In this document: positions 45,852 to 56,032 of the stretch, in pieces | Layout: the number at the start of each line of letters is the position of its first letter | How positions within the stretch are numbered: position 1 is the stretch's first letter | Source of the DNA: Mycobacterium adipatum | Lineage (GTDB): Bacteria; Actinomycetota; Actinomycetes; Mycobacteriales; Mycobacteriaceae | Reading direction: 5' to 3' | Length of the DNA stretch: 64,000 nucleotides | NCBI RefSeq assembly: GCF_001644575.1 | Contig: NZ_CP015596.1 | Span: forward strand, 1,674,001 to 1,738,000 | Notes under the pieces: model-generated | Databases searched by the model: none | What the model was told of the DNA's origin: nothing | Seen by the model: only the letters and a program-made list of their open reading frames with translations | Made by a program: the position numbers and the translations under genes

Positions 45852-48338
45852 ATGCGTAGTGGTCGGATCGCTGGGGTGGCAGTGGTGGTCGGCATCTGGT
45901 CGGCGACCGGGTGGGGATACCCGGGTTTGGCGTGGGCCGACACCCCGGGAGCGGAACAGGGCACCGAGCAGGGCGCCGAACACGGTGCCGACCAGGCCTC
46001 GGCCCCCGGGCCCGAGGTCCGCAAACTGGAACGCCGGGTCGGGCCCCGGACCGTTCGGCAGGTGCAGAGCGCCGCGGGTGGGGGACTGTCCGCGCCGCGC
46101 CTGAGCGGCCTCACCCCGGACGCCCGGCGTCCCGCAGACACCACGCCCGCGGACACCGCAGCCACCGCAACCGCGGACGCCGAACCGGCGGCCACCGACG
46201 CGAGTGCGTCTGGGCGGGCTCAGGTGCCGACCGCGGCGCCGGTCGTCGCGGCGACCGCCCCGGTGGGCGCCACCGCGGCCGCGCCCGTGACGTGGACATC
46301 GACGCTGCCCAACCCGGTCACCGCGATCCGGTACGTGGCCAATGTCGTCAAGAGCCTGGTCGGCGCGGTGCTCAGCCCGTTCGCCGCGGGGCTGCCCGCC
46401 GGACCGGTGGGTCCGCAGTCGGCCTGGGCGGTGCTGGCCTGGGTGCGCCGCGAACTGTTCAACGCCACACCGCGCATCACCGACGACGGCGAGACGACGC
46501 AGACCACCACCGGGCAGGTCCTCGGTAATGTCGGCGCCTCCGACCCCGACGGTGACCCGTTGCGCTACACCGTGGTCGGCCGTCCGATCAACGGCGGGAC
46601 GGTCCAGATCGACCAGACCACAGGCGATTTCATCTACCGGCCGACCAATGCGATGGCCGCCACCGGCGGCACCGACTCCTTCACTGTCGTCGTCGACGAC
46701 CAGCGGGCCGGCGTGCACTGGCACGGCCCGCTCGGGTTCCTGCAGCACGTCCCCATCCTGGGCAACCTGTTGCGTCCCGGCGGCGGGCACGGCGTGGCCC
46801 GCACCATCACCGTCGAGGTCGACCCGGTCGAGGGTGTGGACCTGTCCTTCCCGGACGACTTCCACTGGGGTGTGGCGCATGCGGGATTCCAGGCCGAAGG
46901 CGGCCCGGGCTCACCGATCGATCCGAACTCCGACTGGTACAAATGGGTGCACCATCCATTGAACCAACTGCTCGGGCTGACCAATGGGGTCCCGGAGAAC
47001 GGTCCGGGTACCTACGTCTCGTATGACTCCGACGCGGCGCTGGCCAAGGACGAGCTCGGCATGAACACGTTCCGGATGTCCATCGAATGGAGCCGGATCT
47101 TCCCGAATTCGACCGCTGGGATCGACATCACGGATGAGGGTGGCGGGGTGAGCCTGGCCGATCTGCAGGCCCTGCAGGCGCTGGCCAACCCGGTCGAGGT
47201 GGCGCACTACCGGGCCGTCTTCGACGCGTTGCGCGCGCACGGCCTGGAACCGCTGGTCACCGTCAACCACTTCACCCTGCCGCTGTGGGTGCATGACCCG
47301 ATCACCGCACGCCCACTCATCCAACTGGGTCTGCCCGCGCCGGCGGCCGGCTGGCTGTCGGACCAGACGCCCGTCGAGTTCGAGAAGTACGCCGCCTTCC
47401 TGGCCTGGACCTACGGCGACCAGGTGGACAACTGGGTGACGCTCAACGAACCGTTTCCGCCGGTGATGACCGAGTTCCTGGCCATCCCCGGGCTGGTGCC
47501 GAGCTGGCCCCCGGGCGTCGTGCGCACCGATCTCGCAGCCCGCTTCGTGGTCAACGAGGCCAAGGGCCACGTCGCGGCGTATGACGCGATCCACGCGTGG
47601 GATGACACCGCGTTCGTCGGCTTCGCCAACAACATGGTCCCGGCGCGCCCGGCCAACCCGGTCAACCCTCAGGACGTGGCCGCCGCGGACGCCTGGAACC
47701 GGGTGTTCAACCAGTGGTTCCCCAACGCCGTCATCGACGGCTGGATCGACGCCGACTTCGACGGCAAGAAGACCGCCGACGAGATCCATCCCGGCTTCGC
47801 CGACAAGGTCGACTTCCTGGGCGTGCAGTACTACGGCTCACAGCCGATGGGTGGCTTCGGATTCGCGCCGTTACCCGGTTTCAACTTCCTGCAGGGCATC
47901 CCGTTCCGCTGCCAGCCGTCCTCGCAGACCTGCAGCGATTTCAACCAGCCCATCGACCCGGGCGGATTCCGTGAGGTGCTCGAAGTTGCTGCCTCCTACG
48001 GCAAACCGATCTGGATCACCGAGAACGGCGTGGCCGACGACGAGGACACCAAACGGCCGTCCTACATCGTCAACCACATCGCCGTGGTGCAGGACCTGGT
48101 GGCGCACGGTACCGACATCCGCGGCTACACCTACTGGTCCTTCGTCGACAACCTGGAGTGGTCGGAGGGCTACCACCTGCAGTTCGGTCTGTACGGCTCG
48201 GATCCCGACACGCCGGAACTGGAGCGCACCCCCAAACCCGCCAGCATCGCGGCGATCAGTGCGATCACCGGTGCGAATGCGTTGCCGACGGGCCTGTTGG
48301 AGCTCTACCTGCCCGGGGCTAACCCTGGTTCTGCATAG
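45852..48338 (+). CDS. Secreted multidomain GH1 beta-glycosidase
   Basis: An 828-residue exported enzyme. A signal peptide (1-30, cleavage after AWA) precedes a low-complexity Ala/Thr/Asp-rich region to about 160 and a cadherin/VCBS-like beta domain near 215-300 (SDPDGDPLRYTVV, DSFTVVVDD). The catalytic GH1 barrel runs from about 335, with acid/base Glu533 in TLNEP and nucleophile Glu724 in ITENG. GH1 enzymes cleave beta-glucosides or related sugars. GH1 catalytic domains are normally 440-500 residues and intracellular in most bacteria, so this architecture is unusual. Its end overlaps the convergent gene by 20 bases. Confidence 0.9.
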   Translation: MRSGRIAGVAVVVGIWSATGWGYPGLAWADTPGAEQGTEQGAEHGADQASAPGPEVRKLERRVGPRTVRQVQSAAGGGLSAPRLSGLTPDARRPADTTPADTAATATADAEPAATDASASGRAQVPTAAPVVAATAPVGATAAAPVTWTSTLPNPVTAIRYVANVVKSLVGAVLSPFAAGLPAGPVGPQSAWAVLAWVRRELFNATPRITDDGETTQTTTGQVLGNVGASDPDGDPLRYTVVGRPINGGTVQIDQTTGDFIYRPTNAMAATGGTDSFTVVVDDQRAGVHWHGPLGFLQHVPILGNLLRPGGGHGVARTITVEVDPVEGVDLSFPDDFHWGVAHAGFQAEGGPGSPIDPNSDWYKWVHHPLNQLLGLTNGVPENGPGTYVSYDSDAALAKDELGMNTFRMSIEWSRIFPNSTAGIDITDEGGGVSLADLQALQALANPVEVAHYRAVFDALRAHGLEPLVTVNHFTLPLWVHDPITARPLIQLGLPAPAAGWLSDQTPVEFEKYAAFLAWTYGDQVDNWVTLNEPFPPVMTEFLAIPGLVPSWPPGVVRTDLAARFVVNEAKGHVAAYDAIHAWDDTAFVGFANNMVPARPANPVNPQDVAAADAWNRVFNQWFPNAVIDGWIDADFDGKKTADEIHPGFADKVDFLGVQYYGSQPMGGFGFAPLPGFNFLQGIPFRCQPSSQTCSDFNQPIDPGGFREVLEVAASYGKPIWITENGVADDEDTKRPSYIVNHIAVVQDLVAHGTDIRGYTYWSFVDNLEWSEGYHLQFGLYGSDPDTPELERTPKPASIAAISAITGANALPTGLLELYLPGANPGSA

Positions 48339-48771
48339 CTGTGGCGATCTCCTCCATGCTGACCTCGCGCACCGGCTGGCCCAGCGACCACTGATGGCCG
48401 AACGGGTCGCGCACCATGCCGTAACGGTCACCCCAGAACTGGTCGTCCAACGGCATCACCACCTCCGCACCCGCCGCGACGGCCTGCGCGAACTTGGCAT
48501 CCACATCGGTGACGGTGAGGTGGATGGTGACCGGGGTGCCGCCAAACGCCTTGGGGGTCTGGGACTTCCCGTTGTCGAACTCGGGGAAATCGTCGTTCAG
48601 CATGACCGTGGACCCGTTGATCTGCACTGCGGCATGGATCAGCCGGCCGTCGGCCTGCGGCACTCGGCCGAGTTCAGTGGCGCCGAAGGCCTTGACGTAG
48701 AAGTCGATGGCGGCGGCGGCGTCATCGACGCACAGGTGCGGGATGACGGCGGGAGTGATATCGATGGCCAT
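48319..48771 (-). CDS. VOC-superfamily protein (PhnB/glyoxalase-like)
   Basis: A 150-residue vicinal-oxygen-chelate protein of the PhnB type, with PHLCVDDAAAAIDFYVKAFGATE, ADGRLIHAAVQINGS, VTIHLTVTDVDAKF and DQFWGDRYGMVRDPFGHQWSL. Metal ligands may be present but the reaction is unknown. Corresponds to Rv0887c by position. Confidence 0.88.
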   Translation of the reverse strand: MAIDITPAVIPHLCVDDAAAAIDFYVKAFGATELGRVPQADGRLIHAAVQINGSTVMLNDDFPEFDNGKSQTPKAFGGTPVTIHLTVTDVDAKFAQAVAAGAEVVMPLDDQFWGDRYGMVRDPFGHQWSLGQPVREVSMEEIATAMQNQG

Positions 48772-48862
48772 GGTTGTCTCCTGGTGTTTGGCGACTGACG
48801 ATCTATAGACCGGGCACGCGCCCGGATCTCATCGCATGCAATCACGAGGGTGTGACAAGGCC

Positions 48863-49471
48863 TCAGACCACCGAATATCCCGGTGGCAGGTTCGTCCTGC
48901 CGGTCAGCGCCGCCAGCACCGTCTCGCCGTGGCCGAGCCGGACGGCCACCCGGGTGGCCAGCACACCGGCCTGTTCGACGGCCTCGATGGGCAGGCCGGC
49001 ATCCAGGCCGGTGGCCCGGGCGATGTCCATACCGTGCACCACGAGTTCGAACACCCGGGTCTGCAGATAGTCCGACAACCGGATGCCCAGCCCGCCGATC
49101 ACGCGGATCGCCGGGTCCCCGGCGGCGTCGACATCGGCGAGGGCCCGTGCGACGAGTCCGTCGACGGTGGCAGCCGGGTCGGTCCCGAGCGCACGACCGG
49201 CCTGGCGGCCGCGTTCGTCGATGGCCTCGGCGCCGGCAGAACCCATGAACTCGCGCACCCATACGTAGTAGGCCACGGCGTCGTCGACGTCGACGGTGTC
49301 GGCCGGGGTGCGCAGATAGTCGCTGACCGTGATGAGCGAGCGGGAGGTATGCCCGACCAGCGCACGTAGATCCCATTCGCCCAAGCCTGGACCGTCCCAG
49401 GCTGTTTCGGGCACGGCCCGCACCAGACGCGCGAAAGCCGCAGCGGCCGAGGCGAATACGGTAGCGGTCAT
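48863..49471 (-). CDS. DinB-like mycothiol-dependent maleylpyruvate isomerase family protein
   Basis: A 202-residue protein of the DinB/TIGR03086 type common in actinobacteria, with WDLRALVGHTSRSL (His in the metal or mycothiol site), ELVVHGMDIARATGL and a helical bundle pattern. Some relatives are mycothiol-dependent enzymes; the reaction here is not known. The ATG at 49471 overlaps the stop of the citrate synthase gene (ATGA), indicating coupling. Confidence 0.82.
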   Translation of the reverse strand: MTATVFASAAAAFARLVRAVPETAWDGPGLGEWDLRALVGHTSRSLITVSDYLRTPADTVDVDDAVAYYVWVREFMGSAGAEAIDERGRQAGRALGTDPAATVDGLVARALADVDAAGDPAIRVIGGLGIRLSDYLQTRVFELVVHGMDIARATGLDAGLPIEAVEQAGVLATRVAVRLGHGETVLAALTGRTNLPPGYSVV

Positions 49472-50595
49472 GATGCTGAGATGCGATCCCACCCGGCAAC
49501 CGAATCCGCGGGGCGCGGGTCCGGCCCGATGTACACCGCCGACGGGCGTACCAATTTGCCCAGCCGTTTCTGCTCGAGAATGTGCGCACACCAGCCGGCC
49601 GTCCGCCCGCAGGTGAACATGGCGGGCATCATCGTGGGCGGCACCTGAGCGAAATCCAGGATGACGGCCGCCCAGAACTCGACGTTGGTCTCGATGGCGC
49701 GGTCGGGCCGCCGTTCCCGGAGCTCGGCGAGCGCGGCCTGCTCGAACGCCGCCGCCACCTCGTAGCGCGGGACGCGAAGTCGTTCGGCGGTCGCGCGCAG
49801 CACCCGGGCCCGCGGATCCTCGGATCGGTACACGCGGTGACCGAAACCCATCAGTTTGTCCCCGCGATCCAGGATGCTCTTGACCACGGCTCGGGCGTCG
49901 CCGCTGCGTTCGGCCTCCTCGAGCATCGGCAGCACCCGCGCGGGCGCACCGCCGTGCAGCGGGCCGCTCATCGCTCCGACCGCCCCGGACAGCGCCGCCG
50001 CGACATCGGCTCCGGTGGAGGCGATCACGCGGGCGGTGAAGGTCGACGCATTCATGCCGTGTTCGGCGGCGGTGACCCAGTAGGCGTCGATGGCCTCGAT
50101 GTGGCGCGGATCCGGGTCGCCCTGCCAGCGGGTCATGAAACGTGCCGTGACGGTGTCGCATTCGTCGATGGCCTTCTGCGGCACGGCGGGCCGATAGATG
50201 CCGCGAGCGGACTGTGCGACGTAGGACAGTGCCATCGCGGACGCACGGGCGAGCTGATCGCGCGCCGTGCCGTCGTCGATGTCGAGCATCGGCGCGTAGC
50301 CCCAGATCGGCGCCAGCATGGCGAGCCCCGCCTGCACGTCCACCCGGACATCACCGGAGTGGATGGGTAGCGGGAACGGTTCGGCGGGGGCCAGGCCGTG
50401 CCGGAAATCACCGTCGACCAACAACCCCCAGACCTCACCGAAGGTGACGCGGTGGGCCACCAGGTCCTCGATGTCGACGCCGCGGTAGCGCAGCGCACCG
50501 CCGTCCTTGTCGGGCTCGGCAATCTCGGTGGTGAACGCCACCACGCCCTCGAGCCCGGGGACGAAATCCTCCGGAACCGGCGACAGCTCTGTCAT
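49468..50595 (-). CDS. citA: Citrate synthase, second copy (CitA)
   Basis: A 375-residue citrate/2-methylcitrate-synthase-type enzyme that condenses oxaloacetate with acetyl-CoA. Catalytic residues lie in SGPLHGGAP (His), MGFGHRVY (His) and NVEFWAAVI, the region that normally carries the Asp; substitution of that Asp by Glu is apparent (NVEF). The main citrate synthase gltA2 is 2.2 kb away. The ATG at 50595 begins the standard N-terminus; upstream open frame overlaps pdxH. Corresponds to Rv0889c. Confidence 0.9.
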   Translation of the reverse strand: MTELSPVPEDFVPGLEGVVAFTTEIAEPDKDGGALRYRGVDIEDLVAHRVTFGEVWGLLVDGDFRHGLAPAEPFPLPIHSGDVRVDVQAGLAMLAPIWGYAPMLDIDDGTARDQLARASAMALSYVAQSARGIYRPAVPQKAIDECDTVTARFMTRWQGDPDPRHIEAIDAYWVTAAEHGMNASTFTARVIASTGADVAAALSGAVGAMSGPLHGGAPARVLPMLEEAERSGDARAVVKSILDRGDKLMGFGHRVYRSEDPRARVLRATAERLRVPRYEVAAAFEQAALAELRERRPDRAIETNVEFWAAVILDFAQVPPTMMPAMFTCGRTAGWCAHILEQKRLGKLVRPSAVYIGPDPRPADSVAGWDRISAS

Positions 50596-50649
50596 GCCCC
50601 GATTCTCGCACTCGTCCGCAGACGCCGTCGCGGGCGTACCGTTCTGCAG

Positions 50650-51309
50650 ATGGAACCGGAACAGCTCGCGCGGATGCGGGCCGAATACGGGTCGGTGGAG
50701 AAGGATGGCAGCGCGGATCTGGACGCCGACTGGGTGGCCGACGGATGGCTGGCCTTGTTCAACCGATGGTTGGCCGAGGCCCATGCGGCCGGGCTGGCGG
50801 AGCCCAACGCGATGGTGGTCGGCACCGTCGACGCGGAGGGCCGGCCGATGACGCGCACCGTGCTCTGCAAGAGCGCCGGCGACGACGGGATCACCTTTTT
50901 CACCAACTACGACTCCGCCAAGGGCGAGCAGCTGGCAATACGGCCGTATGCCTCGGCCACCTTCCCCTGGTATGCGTTGGGGCGCCAGATTCACCTGCGC
51001 GGCCCGGTGATCCGCGTGCCTGCGGCCGAGACGGCCGACTACTGGTCCAAGCGTCCACGTGGCTCGCAGCTCGGCGCCTGGGCATCCAAGCAGTCCGAGC
51101 CGATTCCCTCCCGCGCGGCACTGATGGCTCAACTCGCCGATGTCAGTGCCCGGTTCGCCGATTTCGAAGCAGTTCCGGTTCCGCCCAATTGGGGTGGGTA
51201 CCTGATCGCGCCGGAGGTGGTCGAATTCTGGCAGGGCCGGGAAAACCGCGTGCATAACAGGATTCGCGTCACACCGGCCGACGGTCGGGTGGAGCGTCTT
51301 CAGCCGTAA
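50650..51309 (+). CDS. pdxH: Pyridoxamine 5'-phosphate oxidase PdxH
   Basis: FMN enzyme that makes pyridoxal 5'-phosphate from pyridoxamine or pyridoxine phosphate. The 219-residue protein has [34 protein letters not shown], VRGPVxRVP-like HLRGPVIRV and the C-terminal [25 protein letters not shown] (split), which are diagnostic for PdxH. It is divergent from citA with 54 bp between starts and precedes two TetR genes. Confidence 0.93.
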   Translation: MEPEQLARMRAEYGSVEKDGSADLDADWVADGWLALFNRWLAEAHAAGLAEPNAMVVGTVDAEGRPMTRTVLCKSAGDDGITFFTNYDSAKGEQLAIRPYASATFPWYALGRQIHLRGPVIRVPAAETADYWSKRPRGSQLGAWASKQSEPIPSRAALMAQLADVSARFADFEAVPVPPNWGGYLIAPEVVEFWQGRENRVHNRIRVTPADGRVERLQP

Positions 51310-51346
51310 CCTCCGGCGCACTCTCAGGTGGCCGGGTTACGATCCA

Positions 51347-52039
51347 GTGGTGACAGCCGCGAGCAGGGAACCCGATCTCGGTTTGCGCGAACGAAAAAAG
51401 CAACGCACCCGGGCGATCTTGATCGACGCGGCGCTCGAACTCTGTCTGCGTCAAGGCTACGAGCAGACCACCGTCGACCAGATCGCTTCGGTGGCCGAGG
51501 TGTCCCCGCGCACCTACAGTCGCTACTTCGCTACCAAGGAAGCCGTCTTTCTTACCCTGCTGGAGGATCTGTCCGAGCAGATCGCGGCCGAAGTGCGTCA
51601 GTTGCCGCGCGGAATCGGCCCGATCGAAGCGTTGCGGGCGGCACATATCGCAGTGCTCACCAAGTCCGCGGCCGGTCAGATCGACGGCTTCACCAGTGAC
51701 CGTGTGGTGCTCACGCTGCGCGTGATCAATAGTGCAGATGCCTTGCAGCAGGGCGCATTCGAATTCAAGTCCCCCGCGGTGCAGGCCGCTCTGGCCGAGC
51801 TGATGGGCGTCGAGCCCGACGACCGTCAGCTGTTGCTGGGGTTGTCGGTGTTCTCTGCCATCGTGCTGGCGGCCTGCGGTGACCTGGTCGAGGACACCGA
51901 CGGGATGCTGCTGGGCCCGTTGCTGATGATCGAGCGGCTCAACCAAGCGTGTGAGCAGGTTGCTGGGTTCGCAGGACAGATGTTCCTCACCCGCCCCGGA
52001 CAGCAGCCGGCCGGCGACGATTTTCCGGCGAATGTCTGA
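51347..52039 (+). CDS. TetR-family regulator, first of a tandem pair
   Basis: A 230-residue regulator with an HTH carried by LRERKKQRTRAILIDAALELC and VSPRTYSRYFATKEAV. The DNA-binding part is very similar to that of the next gene, so the pair arose by duplication. The ligand domain differs. The start is the GTG at 51347 or the adjacent GTG at 51350. Its end overlaps the second gene by eight bases. Confidence 0.88.
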   Translation: MVTAASREPDLGLRERKKQRTRAILIDAALELCLRQGYEQTTVDQIASVAEVSPRTYSRYFATKEAVFLTLLEDLSEQIAAEVRQLPRGIGPIEALRAAHIAVLTKSAAGQIDGFTSDRVVLTLRVINSADALQQGAFEFKSPAVQAALAELMGVEPDDRQLLLGLSVFSAIVLAACGDLVEDTDGMLLGPLLMIERLNQACEQVAGFAGQMFLTRPGQQPAGDDFPANV

Positions 52040-52727
52040 GCGGCCACCCAGCGGGCTGCGGGAACGGAAGAAGCTGCGGACCCGCGCCACGTTGATCGAG
52101 ACGGCAGCCGAACTGTGCGAGCGGCAGGGTTTCGACAAGACCACCGTCGAGCAGATCGCGGCCGCCGCGGACGTCTCGCCGCGCACCTTCAGTCGGTACT
52201 TCCCGACCAAGGAGGCAGTGATCTTCGCCATCATCGAGGACACCGCCGCCTTCGTCGCCGACGAGTTGGCGCTGCTGCCGACCGATATCAACGAGTTCGA
52301 AGCGATGCTGCGGGCCCACCTCAAAGCCGTGCAGCCGGGCCTGGACGGCAGGCCGACGCCGATCTTCCACCGGATGGCGGCGCTGATCCGGATCGTGAAC
52401 TCCTCGGCCAGCCTGGCCGTGACGAACATCCCGTACCGCCAGCAGCAGGATCATTTCCCCACCGTGGTCGCCATCGCCAAGCGGATGGGGCTGCCCCGCG
52501 ACCATGACGCGGTGCACCTGGTGCTGGAGACCTGGACAGCGGTGATGAACGCCGCGACCCGGGGCCTCGGAACGCCGGGTCAGCCGCCCATCGAGCCGGA
52601 CGTCGTCGCGGCCCGCATCACGGCGGCCTACCAGACGCTGACCCGGACGTGGCGGCCGTGGAGCTCGGCCCTGGAGTCGACCGATCTGCCCGCCGGGGAA
52701 CCCCCCGCAAGCGCTCCGGATTGTTAG
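52032..52727 (+). CDS. TetR-family regulator, second of a tandem pair
   Basis: A 231-residue regulator with LRERKKLRTRATLIETAAELC and VSPRTFSRYFPTKEAV, near-identical to the first TetR in the recognition region. The ATG at 52032 starts before the previous stop, so the two are translationally coupled. Similar recognition helices suggest shared operators or heterodimers. gltA2 follows 72 bases later on the same strand and may be affected, but no operator was identified. Confidence 0.88.
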   Translation: MSERPPSGLRERKKLRTRATLIETAAELCERQGFDKTTVEQIAAAADVSPRTFSRYFPTKEAVIFAIIEDTAAFVADELALLPTDINEFEAMLRAHLKAVQPGLDGRPTPIFHRMAALIRIVNSSASLAVTNIPYRQQQDHFPTVVAIAKRMGLPRDHDAVHLVLETWTAVMNAATRGLGTPGQPPIEPDVVAARITAAYQTLTRTWRPWSSALESTDLPAGEPPASAPDC

Positions 52728-52799
52728 CGACTACCGTCCAGTATCAAGAGACGGCTTTCGGTCGCCTCACCCGTGACGACGCCCAGAGAAGGGGTTCCA

Positions 52800-54101
52800 G
52801 TGGCCGCAAACTCCAGCCCTGACGAGAAAGCCACCCTGTCGTATCCGGGCGGCTCCCTGGACTTGGAGATCGTCCACGCCTCCGAAGGTTCGGACGGTAT
52901 CGCGCTGGGGCCGCTGCTGGCCAAGACCGGTTACACCACATTCGACGGCGGCTTCGTCAACACCTCGTCGACCAAGAGTGCGATCACCTACATCGACGGG
53001 GACGCCGGCATCCTGCGCTACCGGGGCATCCCGATCGAGCAACTGGCCGAGAAGTCGACCTTCCTTGAGGTCAGCTACCTGCTGATCTACGGCGAGCTGC
53101 CGACCTCCGATGAGCTGGCCACCTTCACCAACCAGATTCAGCGGCACACCCTGCTGCACGAGGACCTCAAGCGTTTCTTCGACGGCTTCCCCCGCAACGC
53201 GCACCCGATGCCGGTGCTGTCCTCGGCGGTCAATGCGCTGAGCGCCTACTACCAGGATTCGCTGGACCCGCTGGACAACAAGCAGGTCGAGCTGTCAACG
53301 ATCCGGCTGCTGGCCAAGCTGCCCACCATCGCCGCGTACGCGTACAAAAAGTCCGAGGGCCAGCCGTTCCTCTACCCGGACAACTCGCTGACGCTGGTCG
53401 AGAACTTCCTGCGGATGACCTTCGGTTTCCCGGCCGAGCCGTATGAGGTAGATCCCGAAATTGTTCGCGCCTTGGACATGCTTTTGATCCTGCATGCCGA
53501 CCACGAGCAGAACTGCTCGACGTCCACGGTGCGCCTGGTCGGATCCTCGCAGGCCAACCTGTTCACCTCGATCTCCGGCGGTATCAACGCCCTGTGGGGT
53601 CCGCTGCACGGCGGTGCCAACCAGGCTGTGCTGGAGATGCTGACCAAGATCCGCGACGGCGGTGACGATGTCGCCACCTTCGTCAAGAAGGTCAAGAATC
53701 GCGAGGACGGCGTGAAGCTGATGGGCTTCGGGCACCGGGTCTACAAGAACTACGACCCGCGGGCGCGCATCGTCAAGGAGCAGGCCGACAAGATCCTGGG
53801 CAAGCTCGGCGTCGATGATCCGCTGCTGGACATCGCCAAGCAGCTCGAGGAGATCGCGCTGACCGACGACTTCTTCGTGGAGCGCAAGCTCTACCCGAAC
53901 GTCGACTACTACACCGGCGTCATCTACCGCGCGATGGGCTTCCCGACGCGCATGTTCACCGTGCTGTTCGCGCTGGGTCGGTTGCCTGGCTGGATCGCGC
54001 ACTGGCGGGAGATGCACTCCGAGCCGGGCAAGATCGGCCGTCCGCGCCAGATCTACACCGGTTACACCGAGCGCGACTACGTCGACCTCGGCGGGCGTTG
54101 A
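52800..54101 (+). CDS. gltA2: Citrate synthase GltA2
   Basis: Main type II citrate synthase of the TCA cycle. The 433-residue protein has catalytic motifs in [30 protein letters not shown] and YPNVDYYTG, with the active-site His residues and Asp present. The start is the GTG at 52800, preceded by AAGGGG at a five-base distance; an upstream GTG at 52773 would add nine residues. High similarity to M. tuberculosis Rv0896 is evident throughout. Confidence 0.95.
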   Translation: MAANSSPDEKATLSYPGGSLDLEIVHASEGSDGIALGPLLAKTGYTTFDGGFVNTSSTKSAITYIDGDAGILRYRGIPIEQLAEKSTFLEVSYLLIYGELPTSDELATFTNQIQRHTLLHEDLKRFFDGFPRNAHPMPVLSSAVNALSAYYQDSLDPLDNKQVELSTIRLLAKLPTIAAYAYKKSEGQPFLYPDNSLTLVENFLRMTFGFPAEPYEVDPEIVRALDMLLILHADHEQNCSTSTVRLVGSSQANLFTSISGGINALWGPLHGGANQAVLEMLTKIRDGGDDVATFVKKVKNREDGVKLMGFGHRVYKNYDPRARIVKEQADKILGKLGVDDPLLDIAKQLEEIALTDDFFVERKLYPNVDYYTGVIYRAMGFPTRMFTVLFALGRLPGWIAHWREMHSEPGKIGRPRQIYTGYTERDYVDLGGR

Positions 54102-54153
54102 CCTTTCTCGTACCGAGAGATTTCTCACGCGGGCGGTAGGTTGCCCGACAAAC

Positions 54154-54177
54154 AGTTGTAGTTTCACAATTGTTGTG
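54154..54177. promoter_or_regulatory. Overlapping inverted repeats before the MFS exporter
   Basis: AGTTGT-AGTTTC-ACAATT (54154-54171, one mismatch) and CACAA-TTG-TTGTG (54165-54177) lie directly at the exporter start codon. AT-rich dyads of this type fit MarR operators, and a MarR gene is the second gene of the operon. A repressor binding here would block transcription. Confidence 0.5.
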
Positions 54178-55619
54178 TGAATGACACCATCAGCACGCTG
54201 ACTGCGCGGCGCAAGGCGATCGTCCTCGCGTCCTGTTGTCTGAGTTTGCTGATCGTGTCGATGGACGCCACCATCGTCAATGTCGCGATCCCCGCGATCC
54301 GCACCGATCTGGGCGCGACGGCATCGCAACTGCAGTGGGTCATCGACGTCTACACCCTGGTGCTCGCCTCCCTGCTGATGCTCTCCGGCGCGATGGGAGA
54401 TCGTTTCGGCCGCCGCCGGGTGTTCCAGGCCGGACTGGTGATCTTCGCCCTCGGTTCGTTGCTGTGCAGCCTCGCCCCGGGGATCGACGCGCTGATCGCG
54501 GCGCGATTCCTGCAGGCCATCGGCGGCTCGATGCTCAATCCGGTGGCGCTGTCCATCATCTCGCAGGTGTTCACCGGACCGGTCGAACGTGCCCGGGCCA
54601 TCGGTATCTGGGGTGCGGTGGTGGGCATTTCGATGGCACTGGGCCCCACCGTCGGCGGGCTGCTCATCCACCTGATCAGCTGGCGGGCGGTGTTCTGGAT
54701 CAACCTGCCGATCTGTCTGGCGGCCATCGTGCTGACGGCGATTTTCGTGCCGGAGACCCGCTCGGCGACCATGCGCAACATCGACCCCGTCGGCCAGTTG
54801 CTGGCCGTGGTGTTCCTGTTCGGTGCGGTCTTCACGCTGATCGAGGGCCCCGCCCTGGGGTGGGGCAACGCACGGGTCATCGCCGCGGGCGGGGTGGCGG
54901 TGCTGGCCTTCGCGGCCTTCCTGCGCTACGAATCCCGGCGCACGGATCCGTTCATCGATCTGCGCTTCTTCCGCAGCGTGCCATTCGCTTCCGCGACGGT
55001 GATCGCGATCTGTGCGTTCGCCTCCTGGGGTGCGCTGCTGTTCATGATGTCGCTGTATCTGCAGGGCGCACGCGGTTATTCGGCGGTCCAGACCGGTCTG
55101 ATCTACCTACCGATCGCCGTCGGTGCGCTGGTCTTCTCGCCGCTTTCGGGCCGGCTCGTGGGCCGCTACGGTGCCCGGCCGTCGCTGCTGGTGTCCGGGG
55201 TGATGATCGCGGCGGCTTCGACCGTGTTGGCGCTGTTGCCCGAGGCGGCTCCGGTGTGGGCGCTGATGACGGTGTTCGCCGTCTTCGGTATCGGCTTCTC
55301 GATGGTCAACGCGCCCATCACCAACGCCGCGGTCAGCGGGATGCCGCTGGATCGGGCCGGCGCGGCCTCCGCGGTCACCAGCACCAGCCGCCAGATCGGG
55401 GTGAGTATCGGTGTGGCGCTGTGCGGTTCGGTCGCCGGTGCGGCGCTGGCAGGCACCGGGAGCTTCGCCGCCTCGGCACGCCCGCTGTGGCTGGTGTGCG
55501 TCGCGCTGGGGGTGGTGATCGTGGTGCTCGGTGTCGTCTCGACAGCGCCACGGGCCATGGAGTCGGCGCGGCGGCTGGCCCCGCTCATCGAGGGACCGAA
55601 GGCGGCGGCCGATGCCTGA
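54177..55619 (+). CDS. MFS drug exporter, DHA2 (EmrB/QacA) family
   Basis: A 480-residue proton-driven efflux protein with about 14 hydrophobic helices. Diagnostic motifs: [18 protein letters not shown] (motif D1), [13 protein letters not shown] (motif A) and the motif C region GPTVGGLL. It probably exports cationic or amphiphilic drugs. The GTG at 54177 directly follows palindromic sequence. It overlaps the MarR gene by eight bases, so it is probably controlled by that product. Confidence 0.92.
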   Translation: MNDTISTLTARRKAIVLASCCLSLLIVSMDATIVNVAIPAIRTDLGATASQLQWVIDVYTLVLASLLMLSGAMGDRFGRRRVFQAGLVIFALGSLLCSLAPGIDALIAARFLQAIGGSMLNPVALSIISQVFTGPVERARAIGIWGAVVGISMALGPTVGGLLIHLISWRAVFWINLPICLAAIVLTAIFVPETRSATMRNIDPVGQLLAVVFLFGAVFTLIEGPALGWGNARVIAAGGVAVLAFAAFLRYESRRTDPFIDLRFFRSVPFASATVIAICAFASWGALLFMMSLYLQGARGYSAVQTGLIYLPIAVGALVFSPLSGRLVGRYGARPSLLVSGVMIAAASTVLALLPEAAPVWALMTVFAVFGIGFSMVNAPITNAAVSGMPLDRAGAASAVTSTSRQIGVSIGVALCGSVAGAALAGTGSFAASARPLWLVCVALGVVIVVLGVVSTAPRAMESARRLAPLIEGPKAAADA

Positions 55620-56022
55620 TGATCTGGCCGACGAGGTGTGGCGGCTGATGGCCTCGGTGGTGATCAATAACCAGGACACCTGGAAACGCGCCGTGGTGGA
55701 CCGGACCGGTCTGCCGTTCAGCAGGATTCGCATCCTCAGCCGGTTGGCGCGCGAGCCGCTGTCGGTCAAGCAGATCGCGGCCGCTGCCACCATCGATGCC
55801 CCCGCCGCGACCGTGGCCGTCAACGATCTGGAGGAGCGCGGTCTGGTGGTCCGGCAGATCGACCCCGGCAACCGCCGCTCCAAGACGGTGTCGCTCACCC
55901 CCGCCGGGCGTGAGCTGCTCGCGATCATCGATACCGTGGAGAACCCAGCACCCGCACCGTTGCGTCGCCTCAGCGCTGCCGATCTTGCTGCGCTGCAAGC
56001 ACTCCTGCGGAAGCTGGGCTGA
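55612..56022 (+). CDS. MarR-family regulator of the drug exporter
   Basis: A 136-residue winged-helix regulator: LSVKQIAAAATIDAPAATVAVNDLEERGLVV forms the HTH, followed by the wing NRRSKTVSLTPAGREL. The ATG at 55612 overlaps the MFS gene stop by eight bases. Exporter/MarR pairs are usually induced by the exported drug. The inverted repeats at the exporter start are its likely operator (inference). Confidence 0.88.
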   Translation: MPDDLADEVWRLMASVVINNQDTWKRAVVDRTGLPFSRIRILSRLAREPLSVKQIAAAATIDAPAATVAVNDLEERGLVVRQIDPGNRRSKTVSLTPAGRELLAIIDTVENPAPAPLRRLSAADLAALQALLRKLG

Positions 56023-56032
56023 CCCGGCGCCG

